A stretch of DNA of 64,000 nucleotides from Shinella yambaruensis (GTDB taxonomy: Bacteria; Pseudomonadota; Alphaproteobacteria; Rhizobiales; Rhizobiaceae): the NCBI RefSeq assembly GCF_022899355.1, contig NZ_JALJCK010000003.1, positions 434,001 to 498,000 on the forward strand. Direction: 5' to 3'. A program made the translations under genes and the position numbers. Positions 1 through 10,805 of this stretch are shown here, piece by piece (positions within the stretch are counted from its first letter, which is position 1; each line of letters begins with the position of its first letter). The notes beneath the pieces are model-generated. The model saw only the letters and a program-made list of their open reading frames with translations, was not told where the DNA came from and did no database searches.

Positions 1-1
1 T

Positions 2-160
2 GGAGACCGCGAGCGCCCGCGCGACCAGCGCGTCTGCACGATGGAGTACAACCCGGTCTGCGGGCGCCGCGGCACCGACTTCAAGGAATTCGGCAATGCC
101 TGCTCGGCGCAGGTGGCCGGTTTCAGTGTCTATCGCGCGGGCCGGTGCCCGGTGCGCTGA
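2..160 (+). CDS. Kazal-type serine protease inhibitor domain protein (3' end)
   Basis: Only the last 52 codons are inside the window. The frame contains a Cys-rich module beginning CTMEYNPVCG, then FGNACSAQ and ending GRCPVR. This is the C-x6-C ... N-A-C ... C spacing of Kazal domains, which in other proteins bind serine proteases through an exposed loop. Rhizobial members are usually small exported proteins, but the N-terminus and any signal peptide lie upstream of the window and cannot be checked. No gene follows directly; the next feature is an inverted repeat. The family call is fairly firm; inhibitory activity is inferred only. Confidence 0.6.
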   Translation, partial: GDRERPRDQRVCTMEYNPVCGRRGTDFKEFGNACSAQVAGFSVYRAGRCPVR

Positions 161-200
161 GCCCATCCTGACACGCAGACAACCACGCCGATCTCTCCTT

Positions 201-277
201 CGTCATGGTCGGGCTTGACCCGACCATCGACAAGCCCTTGAGAACCATGGATCCTCGGCCTTGGGCCGAGGATGACG
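201..277. repeat. Intergenic inverted repeat, CGTCAT...ATGACG family, copy 1
   Basis: The left arm starts CGTCATGGTCGGGCTTGACC and the right arm ends with CGAGGATGACG; each arm is itself a small palindrome around TTGA or TTGG. The same design recurs at 49282-49357 and 56812-56901. This copy is the most diverged. It lies between the 3' ends of the Kazal gene and the convergent DUF779 gene. Confidence 0.6.
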
Positions 278-330
278 TCGCGGATGGCCGGGTTTCCGGA
301 AAATGCCGGGCCACGTGCCGCGGGCTTTCG

Positions 331-705
331 TCAACGCCCCGGCAGCGGGCAGGCCTCGCCGCCGGTAAAGAGGCGCGAGCGGGTGAGGAAGCGTTTCTCG
401 CGGCCATTGTCGAGCGAGAACATGCCGCCGCGGCCGGGCACCACGTCGATGATCAGCTGCGTGTGCTTCCACACGTCGAACTGGCTCTCGCTGATATAGA
501 CCGGCACGCCGCCGATCTCGCCAAGCTTCACGTCCCGGTCGCCGACGATGTAATCGTCCGCCGGATAGCACATGGGCGAGGACCCGTCGCAGCAGCCGCC
601 CGACTGGTGGAACAGGATTTCCGGATGATCCGCCTGGATCTCCCGGATAAGCGCAAGCGCGGCATCGGTCGCCACCACGCGCGGCTGGGTCGAGACTTCG
701 GACAT
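331..705 (-). CDS. DUF779 domain-containing protein
   Basis: This 124-residue protein matches the DUF779 family across its length, including the Cys-rich stretch SGGCCDGSSPMCYP near residue 40 and the segment ISESQFDVWKHTQLIIDVV. The biochemical role is unknown. DUF779 genes commonly lie beside aldehyde dehydrogenases of the acetaldehyde type, and here the gene follows the ALDH gene on the same strand after about 127 bp. The three clustered cysteines suggest metal binding or a redox role, which is inference. A GC-rich hairpin-forming stretch lies in the gap between the two genes, so expression may be partly uncoupled. Confidence 0.85.
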   Translation of the reverse strand: MSEVSTQPRVVATDAALALIREIQADHPEILFHQSGGCCDGSSPMCYPADDYIVGDRDVKLGEIGGVPVYISESQFDVWKHTQLIIDVVPGRGGMFSLDNGREKRFLTRSRLFTGGEACPLPGR

Positions 706-832
706 GACGGCTCTTCCTCCAAACGATTTTCCCTCCCCCCGGGAACGGGGAGAGGGATGGGGCGGAAAGCGACGGCGGACAGGGCTCCCGCACCCTTTGC
801 GCGCCTTCTCCGGAGGAGAAGGGGGCGGTCGC

Positions 833-2341
<1,509 letters not shown>

Positions 2342-2491
2342 GTCATTCCTCCCATGAAGGGCCCGGATGGGCCGTCGGGAAGGATGGTGCTGCGCTTCGG
2401 CCGATTGCGGTAGGGGCCGCAGGACGATGGTCGCCGCGACTGTTTCAGAATTGAGACAGGCCGGTGCGACAGCCTGTGCTGCGCTGCAATA

Positions 2492-3451
2492 TCAGTTGAT
2501 CGAGAGCTTCTTCATCTTGCGGTACAGCGTCGCCCGGCTGATGCCGAGCAGGTCGGCGGCCTGGCTGACATTGCCGCCGGCGCGCGTCAGCACGCGGCGC
2601 AGCGCGGCCCGTTCCGCGTCGTCGAGGTCGCGCCCGTCCTCCGCCCTGTCCTCGTGCAGGAGATCGGAGGCGGCGACGCCCGTGGCGATGCGCCGGTCGT
2701 CGAGGCCGAGCACCTGGCGCGCGGCGCGCGTTGCGCCCAGCACGAGGTCGTCGCGGTCGACGGCGAGCAGCGCCGGCGCAGCACGGCCCTCGACGGGCAC
2801 GAGCAGGATGCGGGCGGCGGAGAAGGCGCGGCGGAAGAGCCCCGCCTCGATGCGCGCGGCGGCATCGCGGACGGCCTGGGAGAGGATCGACATGGTCATC
2901 TCGCCGGCATCGTCGCGGCAGGTGGAAATGTCGATGGCGGCGGCGATGCGCCCCGTATGGTCACGGATCGGCGCGGTGGTGCAGGACAGGCCCGTATTCT
3001 GCGAGAGGAAATGCTGGTCGCGCAGAATGAGCACGGGCCGCTCGTCGGCCAGCGCCGTGCCGATGCCGTTGGTGCCGACGCTCGCCTCGCTCCACACCGT
3101 GCCGGACCAGAGCCCGACGCCGCGGAAATCGCGATCGTCGCTCGCCGCCCCGCGCCGTTCGAGCGCGATGCCGTGCTCGTCCGTCAGCAGCAGGCAGCAA
3201 CCGGCCTTGCCGACGGTGGCGAAGAGCCGGTCGATCTCGCCCCGCGCCTCCTCGATCAGCACGCTGGAGCGCGCCCGCGCCTGGCGGAATTCCGATTCGG
3301 TCAGGCGCCAGGGCGTCCGCGCCTCCTCCGGGGAAAGGCCATGCAGCGTGAGGCAGCGGCGCCAGGACGCGGCAACAGGCGAACTTGCCGCCGCCGACGC
3401 ATGGGCCGCCACGGTCTGCACATGATCCGCGTGATCGAAACGCTGAGGCAT
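2492..3451 (-). CDS. AcoR-like GAF / Fis-type HTH regulator lacking the AAA+ domain
   Basis: This 319-residue protein resembles both ends of the sigma-54 activator AcoR but misses the middle. Residues about 60-200 look like a GAF sensor (SVGTNGIGTAL, GLSCTTAPIRDHTGRIAAAID), followed by a PAS-like linker, and residues about 275-316 form a Fis-type helix-turn-helix (AGGNVSQAADLLGISRATLYRK). No Walker A or GAFTGA motif is present, so it cannot act as a classical sigma-54 activator. I chose the ATG at 3451 (MPQRFDHAD); the frame stays open to 3796, but that extension has no family resemblance. It probably controls the ALDH/DUF779 genes directly downstream. Confidence 0.8.
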   Translation of the reverse strand: MPQRFDHADHVQTVAAHASAAASSPVAASWRRCLTLHGLSPEEARTPWRLTESEFRQARARSSVLIEEARGEIDRLFATVGKAGCCLLLTDEHGIALERRGAASDDRDFRGVGLWSGTVWSEASVGTNGIGTALADERPVLILRDQHFLSQNTGLSCTTAPIRDHTGRIAAAIDISTCRDDAGEMTMSILSQAVRDAAARIEAGLFRRAFSAARILLVPVEGRAAPALLAVDRDDLVLGATRAARQVLGLDDRRIATGVAASDLLHEDRAEDGRDLDDAERAALRRVLTRAGGNVSQAADLLGISRATLYRKMKKLSIN

Positions 3452-3847
3452 CCGCTCTCCTCCCCGAAAGCTTCGACCGATCGTCGCACCAGAATACAAC
3501 GCCCAACGACTATACCCATGTTTGCGCCCGCGGGTCCAGCGGGACGAAGGTACAAGGCTCCGACCGTGGCGCAGACGGGCAAAGTCCTCCGCCTCTCCCT
3601 GGCTGTGGGAACAGGAACGGTCGCCCATGGAATTGGGAGGGCAGACACCTCCTGCCCCTTCTCCCCGCCGGGAAGAAGGGGGGAAAGGGGCGACCTCGCA
3701 CGATATACGGTTGCCCTGGTCGGCGCGGAGACTGGCGGAATGACGGTGCTCATTCAAGGCACACTGCCCCTGCCCTCGCCACAAGCCTGTTCCCAAGCCG
3801 CCCGGCGCCTGTTACCAGTGCACATTCCTTTCAGCATCGATCCTGCC
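3452..3847. promoter_or_regulatory. Divergent intergenic region between regulator and benE-like gene
   Basis: About 396 bp separates the two divergent starts and must hold promoters for both. No convincing gene is present. A strong hairpin of the CCCCTTCTCCCCG / CGGGAAGAAGGGG type lies at about 3655-3680 and belongs to the rhizobial palindrome family also seen at 14460, 30969 and 41290. I did not identify a convincing -35/-10 pair. Confidence 0.5.
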
Positions 3848-5038
3848 ATGTTTCGTGATTTTTCCGCTCAAGCCCTGTTCATGGGCCTGCTCACCGCCTT
3901 CGTCGGTTTTGCCAGTTCCTTCGCCGTCGTGCTGCACGGGCTGACGGGCGTCGGCGCGACGGAAGCCCAGGCGGCCTCCGGCCTGATGGCGCTGTCCGTG
4001 TCGATGGGCCTGTGCGCCATCGTTCTCAGCGCCGCGACGCGGCTTCCCGTCTCCATCGCCTGGTCGACGCCGGGCGCGGCGCTGCTCGCCAGTTCCGGCG
4101 CGGTGGAGGGCGGCTTTGCGACAGCTGTCGGCGGGTTCCTCGTCTGCGCGGTGCTGATCGTCATAGCAGGCCTCTGGAAGCCGCTCGGCCGCATGGTCGC
4201 CGCGATTCCGGCGACGCTCGCCAACGCCATGCTTTCGGGCGTGCTGATCGGCCTCTGCTTCGCCCCCGTGAAGGCCATCGCCTTCGATCCGCTGCTCGGC
4301 CTGCCGATCGTTCTTGCCTGGGTGGTCGTCGGCAGCATCAACCGGCTTTATGCCGTGCCCGCCGCGCTTGCCGCCTTCGTCGCGGTGCTCGCCTTTGGCA
4401 TCGACATTCCCGATGGCGCCTTTGCCGGGCTCACCGATGCCCTGCTGCCGCAGCCCGAGATCGTCGCGCCTGTCTTCACGGTCGCCGGGCTCGTCGGCAT
4501 CGCGCTGCCGCTCTTCATCGTCACCATGGCCTCCCAGAACATTCCGGGAATCGCCGTGCTGAAGGTCAACCATTACGAGCCCAGCCCCGGCCCGCTCTTC
4601 GCCGTCACCGGTCTCTTCTCGCTGCTGTCGGCGCCCTTCGGCGGCCATGCGGTCAACCTCGCCGCCATCACCGCCGCCATGTGCGCCGGCAGCGACGCGC
4701 ATCCCGACCCGGCCAGGCGCTACTGGGCGGCGATCAATGCCGGCGTCTTCTACGTGATCTTCGGACTTGCCGCGGGCGCCGTCACGGCCTTCGTCAGCCT
4801 CGCCCCGCCGATCCTCATCCAGGCCGTCGCCGGCCTCGCGCTGATCAGCGCCTTCGCCGGCTCGGCGCTCAACGCCTTCCACGCCGTGGAAGGGCGCGAG
4901 GCGGCTGCGGTGACCTTCCTCGTCACCGCCTCAGGCGTCTCCTTCGCCGGCATTTCCGGCGCCTTCTGGGGGCTGATCGCCGGCGGGCTGATGCTGGCGC
5001 TCGCCCGTCTCACGGCAAGGCGCCGCGCAAGACCCTGA
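3848..5038 (+). CDS. BenE family (benzoate/H+ symporter-like) transporter
   Basis: This 396-residue polytopic inner-membrane protein has about 11-12 hydrophobic segments. It carries family-typical stretches such as LHGLTGVGATEAQAASGLMA, SIAWSTPGAALLAS and SQNIPGIAVLKVNHY. BenE proteins are predicted to import benzoate with protons, but many chromosomal copies have no known substrate and no ben catabolic genes are visible here. The ATG at 3848 (MFRDFSAQALFMGLL) begins directly before the first membrane helix; the upstream open frame is non-coding. It is convergent with the next gene, only 3 bp apart, with no clear terminator between them. Confidence 0.9.
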   Translation: MFRDFSAQALFMGLLTAFVGFASSFAVVLHGLTGVGATEAQAASGLMALSVSMGLCAIVLSAATRLPVSIAWSTPGAALLASSGAVEGGFATAVGGFLVCAVLIVIAGLWKPLGRMVAAIPATLANAMLSGVLIGLCFAPVKAIAFDPLLGLPIVLAWVVVGSINRLYAVPAALAAFVAVLAFGIDIPDGAFAGLTDALLPQPEIVAPVFTVAGLVGIALPLFIVTMASQNIPGIAVLKVNHYEPSPGPLFAVTGLFSLLSAPFGGHAVNLAAITAAMCAGSDAHPDPARRYWAAINAGVFYVIFGLAAGAVTAFVSLAPPILIQAVAGLALISAFAGSALNAFHAVEGREAAAVTFLVTASGVSFAGISGAFWGLIAGGLMLALARLTARRRARP

Positions 5039-5041
5039 TGC

Positions 5042-6496
5042 CTACTGCTGGAACGGCAGCGGCTGGCCGTTGATCAGCACCTTGCCGTCCTCGCCGACCT
5101 TGACGTCCCAGACCTGCGCGCCGCCGCCGGCATCGCGCGCAAGGCCCTTCATCATCAGGAGGCCGAAGGCGGCCTGGCCGAATTGCGGCACGGTGGCGGC
5201 GTTCTTCTGGAGATAGGCGACCGTCTTGTCGAAGTTGCGCATGGTCAGCGTCACCTCGGCGCTGTGCCGGTCCTTCTGCTCGGGATAGACCTGCATCTTG
5301 CCGGCAAGGTGCACGTCATAGATCGGCGAAACGGCGGAAACGTCCTCGAACTCCACGGTCATCGCGCCATCCGGCAGGACGATACGGCCGATTTCCTTGT
5401 TCTGCTCGTCCGTCAACGGCTCGGACTTGGTGAAGTCCGCATGGTCGATGAGATAGTTGACGGCGCCCGCAAGGTCGAGATCGGTCACCGCCGCCTTGAA
5501 GGTCGCGCGCTCCGGCACGGCCTCCGCGAAGGTGGCGGGCAGGATGCCGGCCGGCGGCCTGGGCTTCTCCACGCCGAAGCCGAAGCCGACACGGGTGGAA
5601 TGGGCGATGCCGTTCATGTCGATGACATAGCTGACGCTCTCGGCGCCGAATATGCCCCGCTCCGTGCCGACCGTCACATTGGAGGCCCTGATCGTCTCGG
5701 TGAGATTGTCGAAGACCGGCAGGGCGGAGCGCAGCATCTCCTTCAGCCGCGCCGCATCCGCTGCCTCCAGCCTGTCCTTGTGCATGTTGTCGAGCACGAA
5801 GAAGACAAGGTCCTGGACCACCTTGTTGCGCGCGCCGTCCATGCTGACATCGATGTCGACCGTATCGGCGCTTATGTCGACCCGGCCGTTCGTCCCGCCG
5901 GTGATCGTCTCGGCAAAGGCCTTCATCACGCCGGTGCTGGATATGTCGAGGATGCCCTCCCCCTTCTTCTCGGCGGCAAGGCGCATCGCCGTCTCGCCGA
6001 AGCTCGCCGTGATGCTCTCCTGCGGCGAAGTGCTGGTGAAGGCGATCCTCTCGGCCGTCCAGTCGGCGGAGGTGAAGTAGAGGATGTCCGGATCGTAGAT
6101 GCCGTCGAGCTTCATCGAGGCGATGATATAGGAGAAGGAGTTCTTGCCGGGCGCGGCATCAACCGAGCCCTTGATGTCGAAGCTGTCGCTGGCCTCGACG
6201 CGGTAGGTGCCCTCTGGCATGGGCCGGAGATAGGCCGTCGTCGGCTTCAGCCCCTCGACCGTCACCGCGCCGGACTTGTGCTTTTCGACAAGCACGGCCG
6301 GATTGAAGCGCAGTTCGTAGAACGAGGTCGCCGCCTTGACGGTGACGAGGCCGGCCTCGATCATGTCCTGCGGCAGGTAGCGCGTGAGCTTCTGCTGGAT
6401 GCTCTCGGCTTCGGCCGGCGAAACCGCCTGGGCGAGGGCCGGGCTTGCCGATGCCAGCGCGAATGCGGCCGAGGCCATCAGGATCTGTCGTCTCAT
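5042..6496 (-). CDS. Predicted exported protein of unknown function
   Basis: I do not recognise the family. The 484-residue product starts MRRQILMASAAFALASASP and has a clear Sec signal peptide with likely cleavage after ALAQA near residue 22. The mature part is soluble and rich in beta-type segments with repeated short blocks (for example VTVEGLKPTTAYLR, ISADTVDIDVSMDG, YDVHLAGKMQVYPEQ), suggesting a periplasmic beta-rich lipid- or ligand-binding fold; that is inference. A start at 6538 is possible but would put 14 non-signal residues before the signal peptide, so the ATG at 6496 is preferred. The gene is monocistronic and divergent from rplY. Confidence 0.7.
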   Translation of the reverse strand: MRRQILMASAAFALASASPALAQAVSPAEAESIQQKLTRYLPQDMIEAGLVTVKAATSFYELRFNPAVLVEKHKSGAVTVEGLKPTTAYLRPMPEGTYRVEASDSFDIKGSVDAAPGKNSFSYIIASMKLDGIYDPDILYFTSADWTAERIAFTSTSPQESITASFGETAMRLAAEKKGEGILDISSTGVMKAFAETITGGTNGRVDISADTVDIDVSMDGARNKVVQDLVFFVLDNMHKDRLEAADAARLKEMLRSALPVFDNLTETIRASNVTVGTERGIFGAESVSYVIDMNGIAHSTRVGFGFGVEKPRPPAGILPATFAEAVPERATFKAAVTDLDLAGAVNYLIDHADFTKSEPLTDEQNKEIGRIVLPDGAMTVEFEDVSAVSPIYDVHLAGKMQVYPEQKDRHSAEVTLTMRNFDKTVAYLQKNAATVPQFGQAAFGLLMMKGLARDAGGGAQVWDVKVGEDGKVLINGQPLPFQQ

Positions 6497-6730
6497 CGTG
6501 GCCTCCTTCGCCGAACCGGTTTGCAGGCGAACATCCAATCATGACCGCATCGTGTCAATCCGGCCACGGGCCTTGCATTTCCGGGCATTCTCGTTTATCG
6601 AGCCCCCGTCCGCGTAGACACCCTTGGAGGCAACGTGGATGAGGCTTTCACGAAATCCTCAAGCTTTTTGCGCGGCGGAGTGCTTCTCCGCGTGCGAAGG
6701 GCTCTCCAGTAACACATGAAAGGTAAAGCC

Positions 6731-7339
6731 ATGAGCCACGAAACTTACGAGCTCAAGGCCGAGACGCGCGAACGGGTTGGTAAGGGGTCCTCCCGTGAAC
6801 TTCGCCGCAACGGCCTTATTCCCGCAGTCATCTATGGCGACAAGCAGGCCCCGCTCTCCATCGCCATCTCGACCAAGGACGTCACCCAGCGCATCCACGC
6901 CGGCGGCTTCAAGACGACCGTCGCCACGATCGACGTCAACGGCGAGAAGATCAAGGTCCTGCCGAAGGACTACCAGCTGGATCCGGTCCGCGACTTCACG
7001 ATGCATGTCGACTTCCTCCGCGTTTCGGGCAACACCCACGTCGTGGTCGAAGTTCCGGTTCACTTCATCAACGAAGAGAAGTCCCCGGGCATCAAGGCCG
7101 GCGGCGTCCTGAACATCGTTCGCCACGCTGTCGAGCTGCACGCGCTGGCCGGCGACATTCCGGAATTCCTCACGGCCGACCTCACGGGCCTCAAGGTCGG
7201 CGAAGGCATCCACATCTCCAACATCAAGCTGCCGAAGGGCACGAGCCCGGTCATCACCGACCGCGACTTCACGATCGCCACGATCGCCGTCCCGGCTGCC
7301 GGCGTGAAGGAAGAAGAAGCAACGGAAGCGTCCGAGTAA
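6731..7339 (+). CDS. rplY: 50S ribosomal protein L25/general stress protein Ctc
   Basis: This 202-residue long form of L25 (Ctc/TL5 type) binds 5S rRNA. The N-terminal L25 domain runs from about residue 1 to 95 ([26 protein letters not shown]) and is followed by the beta-rich TL5 C-terminal domain (residues about 100-190). I chose the ATG at 6731, preceded by AAAGGT at a good distance, over the in-frame ATG at 6716. An intrinsic terminator follows at 7365. In many rhizobia pth comes next; here two signalling genes intervene. Confidence 0.96.
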   Translation: MSHETYELKAETRERVGKGSSRELRRNGLIPAVIYGDKQAPLSIAISTKDVTQRIHAGGFKTTVATIDVNGEKIKVLPKDYQLDPVRDFTMHVDFLRVSGNTHVVVEVPVHFINEEKSPGIKAGGVLNIVRHAVELHALAGDIPEFLTADLTGLKVGEGIHISNIKLPKGTSPVITDRDFTIATIAVPAAGVKEEEATEASE

Positions 7340-7364
7340 TCGGCTCCGTTCAGAAACGATCCTG

Positions 7365-7400
7365 AAAACCCCGCATCCCACCGGATGCGGGGTTTTCTTT
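7365..7400 (+). terminator. Rho-independent terminator of rplY
   Basis: A perfect stem of 14 bp (AAAACCCCGCATCC with GGATGCGGGGTTTT), a 4-nt loop and a following TTTTCTTT tract lie 25 bp after the rplY stop codon. Confidence 0.9.
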
Positions 7401-7570
7401 GTCCGCCGCCAGGCACTACCGTTGCGGGAAGCCTGAGCAACCGGCACTTTTCCGGATCGCCATTTCAGCAACATTTAAGACTTTGGTGAAAATCTAAGCC
7501 TCCAAAAATGACGAAAGCCAACGAGGGGCATCATGGGCGGGCTTGGCATCATGGCAGGGGGGCAACCGGC

Positions 7571-9964
7571 ATGAAAATGCATTCGGTGGAAAGCCGCTTC
7601 ATCGCCATCGTCATCGGCGCCCTGCTCATCTTCGTCGCCCCGCTCTTCGTGCTGTTCCTGATCCTTTCGTCCGACCGCGTGGCGCGCGAGCGCCTGCAGA
7701 ACACCGAAGTTCTGCTGCAGGCCAATGTCCAGGCGCTCGGCAAGCCGCTCTGGGATTTCGACAAGGACAGCATCGACCAGATCGTCGGTGCGTTGCAGGC
7801 GGATGCCGACATCGCCTTCGTCCATGTGCGCGACACGTCCGATCTCATCGACATCCGGAAGCCCGCCACCCGTCCCGATCCGGACGACACGCGTTCCATC
7901 GTCAAGGCAGACATCCTCTACAAGGCGAACGACGGCATCAAGAAGGTGGGCACGGCGGAAATCTGGATCCGCAAGGCGCATCTGCTCTCGCGCTTCTCGA
8001 AGGACGAGATGAGCATCTTCACCATCTTCTTCTTCGCCGTCGCCACCCTCTTCACCGCCGCCATCATCGGCAACCGCATCACCATCATCCGCCCCCTGAT
8101 GCGGCTGACGGCGGCCATCGAGGCGACGCGCCGGCTCGGTTCGCGCCACCATGTCGACTGGACCTCGAACGACGAAATGGGCGCGCTCGCCCATAACTTC
8201 AACGAGATGCAGAGCAAGCTGGAGCGCGAGGAGAAGGAGCTGAAGCTCGCCCATGCCCGCGCCACCGACATCTACAACCTCACGCCGGCCATGCTCTTCT
8301 CCATCGATGCGGACAACCGCATCACCGCCGTCAGCGACTACTGGCTGACGGCGACCGGCTATCGCCGCGCCGCGGTGATCGGCCAGGAATTCACCGATTT
8401 CGTCGCCGAGGACTGGCGCGACACCTACCGCAAGCGCCACGACGAAAACAGCGTGGAAGGCGGGATCTGCGAGGCGACCGTGCGCTTCCGCTGCGCCGAC
8501 GGCAGCATGATCGACGTGCTGATCCTCGAAACCGGCGTGGCGGCCAGCAGCAGCCGGCAGGCGCTGTCGCTGTCGGTCATGACCGATGTCACAGACCTCA
8601 AGGAGGCGGAGAACCGCAACCACCGCCAGGCGATCACCGACCATCTGACGGGGCTGCTCAACCGGCAAGGTTTCGAATCCGTGCTCGACGAGCTGATCGG
8701 CGACGTCGACAAGCTCGGCCAGCAGCTCGCCTGCCTCTTCGTCGATCTCGACCGCTTCAAGTGGATCAACGACAATCTCGGTCATGCGGCGGGCGACGAC
8801 GTGCTCTGCCAGGTGGCGACGCGCCTGCGCCGGCAGTTGCGCGCGGGCGACCGGATCGCCCGGCTCGGCGGCGACGAATTCGCGATCCTGCTTTGCGCGC
8901 CGAACGCGTGCCAGCTCGCCATGGATGTCAGCGAAAGGCTGGTCGCCAGCCTGCGCACCCCGCTCACCGTCAACAGCGCCGATCTCCATGTTAGCGCCAG
9001 CATCGGCGTCGCCGTCTATCCCGACCATGCAGAGACGGCGGCCTGCCTGCTGCAGAAGTCGGACATGGCCATGTATGCGCGCAAGCGCAGCGGCAAGAAC
9101 GGCGTGCAGCTCTTCGACAGCAACATGGTGGACATCGCCCGCAAGCGGCTGGAGACCGAGCAGTTCATCGACCAGGGCCTGCGCGAGGACTGGTTCATCG
9201 CCCATCTCCAGCCGATCGTGTCGCTCGCCGACGGGCGCGTCGCCGGCTTCGAGGCGCTGATGCGGCTCAACCACCCCGAGCGCGGCCTGCTGCCGCCGGC
9301 CGAGATCATCGGCATTGCCGAGGAGAACGGCTCGATCGGCCGCATCGGCGATTGCATCCTGTCGAAGTCGATCGCCAGCCTTTCGATCATCTCGAAGCTC
9401 GACGGGCTTGCCGACGCCTATCTCGCGGTGAACTTCTCGCCCCTGCAGTTCGAGCCCGCCCTGCCCGCGCGCCTTGCCGCCCTGCTTCTGGAGCACGGCA
9501 TCACGCCGTCGCGCATCGTGGTGGAGATCACCGAGGCGGTGCTGATGCTCGACAATCCCGTCGTGCGCGAAGTGCTCGACGCGCTCTCCGACCTCGGCTG
9601 CCGCATCGCGCTCGACGATTTCGGCACCGGCTATTCCTCGCTGTCCTATCTCAACCGCTTCCCCGTCGATATCGTCAAGGTCGACCAGTCCTTCACCCGC
9701 TCGCTTTCCTCCGACCAGCCGGACGTGCGCCGCAAGAGCCGCATGCTGGTGGAAGGCATACGCACCATCTCGCACCAGATGGGCTGCGCCGTCGTGGCGG
9801 AAGGCATCGAGACGACGGAACAGTGGGATATCCTGCAGGCCATGCAGGTGGAATTCGGCCAAGGCTACCTCCTGAGCCGCCCTCTGCCGCTTGACGCATT
9901 GCTGGAGAAGCTGGACGAATTCACGGTGACGGAGAGACCCGAACGCCGGGCCGCCGCCTCCTGA
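7571..9964 (+). CDS. Membrane receptor with HAMP, PAS, GGDEF and EAL domains
   Basis: This 797-residue protein is a predicted cyclic-di-GMP turnover enzyme. An N-terminal helix (residues about 9-32), a periplasmic sensor part and a second helix near 150-170 are followed by HAMP, PAS, GGDEF and EAL domains. The diguanylate cyclase motif GGDEF is intact, with an RxxD inhibitory site (RAGD) exactly five residues upstream. The phosphodiesterase motifs EALMR and DDFGTGYSSLSYL are also intact, so both activities are possible. I chose the ATG at 7571, which has an AGGGGG ribosome site, over 7508. A solute-binding protein gene follows after 20 bp, probably co-transcribed. Confidence 0.92.
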   Translation: MKMHSVESRFIAIVIGALLIFVAPLFVLFLILSSDRVARERLQNTEVLLQANVQALGKPLWDFDKDSIDQIVGALQADADIAFVHVRDTSDLIDIRKPATRPDPDDTRSIVKADILYKANDGIKKVGTAEIWIRKAHLLSRFSKDEMSIFTIFFFAVATLFTAAIIGNRITIIRPLMRLTAAIEATRRLGSRHHVDWTSNDEMGALAHNFNEMQSKLEREEKELKLAHARATDIYNLTPAMLFSIDADNRITAVSDYWLTATGYRRAAVIGQEFTDFVAEDWRDTYRKRHDENSVEGGICEATVRFRCADGSMIDVLILETGVAASSSRQALSLSVMTDVTDLKEAENRNHRQAITDHLTGLLNRQGFESVLDELIGDVDKLGQQLACLFVDLDRFKWINDNLGHAAGDDVLCQVATRLRRQLRAGDRIARLGGDEFAILLCAPNACQLAMDVSERLVASLRTPLTVNSADLHVSASIGVAVYPDHAETAACLLQKSDMAMYARKRSGKNGVQLFDSNMVDIARKRLETEQFIDQGLREDWFIAHLQPIVSLADGRVAGFEALMRLNHPERGLLPPAEIIGIAEENGSIGRIGDCILSKSIASLSIISKLDGLADAYLAVNFSPLQFEPALPARLAALLLEHGITPSRIVVEITEAVLMLDNPVVREVLDALSDLGCRIALDDFGTGYSSLSYLNRFPVDIVKVDQSFTRSLSSDQPDVRRKSRMLVEGIRTISHQMGCAVVAEGIETTEQWDILQAMQVEFGQGYLLSRPLPLDALLEKLDEFTVTERPERRAAAS

Positions 9965-9984
9965 CGAAGGACAAGGACGAGACG

Positions 9985-10734
9985 ATGAAGACGCTGCTCT
10001 TGACGCTTTGCCTGTCGCTCGCCCCTCTTTCCGCGCCGCTTGCCGAAACCCTGCATTTCGTGACGGAGGAATACGCCCCGTTCAACTATTCCAGGGACGG
10101 TAGGATCACCGGCATCGCCGTCGAGCAGGTCGCCGCGATCACCAAAGCGGCGGGCGTCGACTACACGATCGAGATCATGCCGTGGGCCCGCGCCTTCGCT
10201 TTGGCGGAGAACCAGCCGATGAACTGCGTCTTCACGGCCGGCTACAACCGTGAACGCGCCGGCCGCTTCGCCTGGGTCAATCCCCTTCTGAAGGACGAGA
10301 TGGTGCTCCTGAAGCGCAAGGACGGCAGCAAGGGGCCGGACAGCATGCAGGAGGCGCTCACCATGAAGGTCGGCTCGCAGCGCGGCGACTTCGCCGTCGA
10401 GGCGCTGGAGGATCTCGGCTTCAAGGATATCGACCTTGCCGTGGACATCGACATCTCGGTGCGCAAGCTGCTCTCCGGCCGCATCGACCTGATGCCGACC
10501 TCGATCAAGACCTATGAGAACCTGGTCAACCAGGGCCAGCCGGTCGAAAAGGCCATGCTGATGGCCGGCCAGATCTACGGCCTCGCCTGCCACAAGGACA
10601 CGCCGCCCGACCTCATCACGCGGCTGCAGGCGGCGCTCGACCAGCTCATCGTCAGCGGCGAGCAGGATCGCATCTTCGCCGCCTACGGCCTGCCGCCGAA
10701 CACGCGCACGGCCGATGGCGGCGCGAAGAAATGA
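9985..10734 (+). CDS. Periplasmic solute-binding protein, amino-acid type (SBP_bac_3 fold)
   Basis: This 249-residue protein starts with a signal peptide (MKTLLLTLCLSLAPLSAPLA) and continues with the typical extracellular solute-binding family 3 opening ETLHFVTEEYAPFNY, then MPWARAFALAE and later segments of the two-lobed fold. No permease or ATPase gene is nearby. The position 20 bp after a receptor with a periplasmic sensor region suggests it delivers ligand information to that GGDEF/EAL protein instead of feeding a transporter. This pairing is inference; the ligand is unknown. Confidence 0.82.
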   Translation: MKTLLLTLCLSLAPLSAPLAETLHFVTEEYAPFNYSRDGRITGIAVEQVAAITKAAGVDYTIEIMPWARAFALAENQPMNCVFTAGYNRERAGRFAWVNPLLKDEMVLLKRKDGSKGPDSMQEALTMKVGSQRGDFAVEALEDLGFKDIDLAVDIDISVRKLLSGRIDLMPTSIKTYENLVNQGQPVEKAMLMAGQIYGLACHKDTPPDLITRLQAALDQLIVSGEQDRIFAAYGLPPNTRTADGGAKK

Positions 10735-10805
10735 TCGCGGGCGGTTGACTTCCGGCCGCTTTCGCGGTGGTGAAGGCGGGACAGATCCTTTTGGCGGACC
10801 ATTCC

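Noticed and set aside
7475..9862. Very long open frame antisense to the GGDEF/EAL gene
   Set aside because: It is a GC-rich shadow with no family motifs and abundant His, Asp and Arg-type composition; the sense frame has all GGDEF and EAL motifs. The same applies to long antisense frames over petB/petC, both ABC exporters, trpE(G) and fhs.
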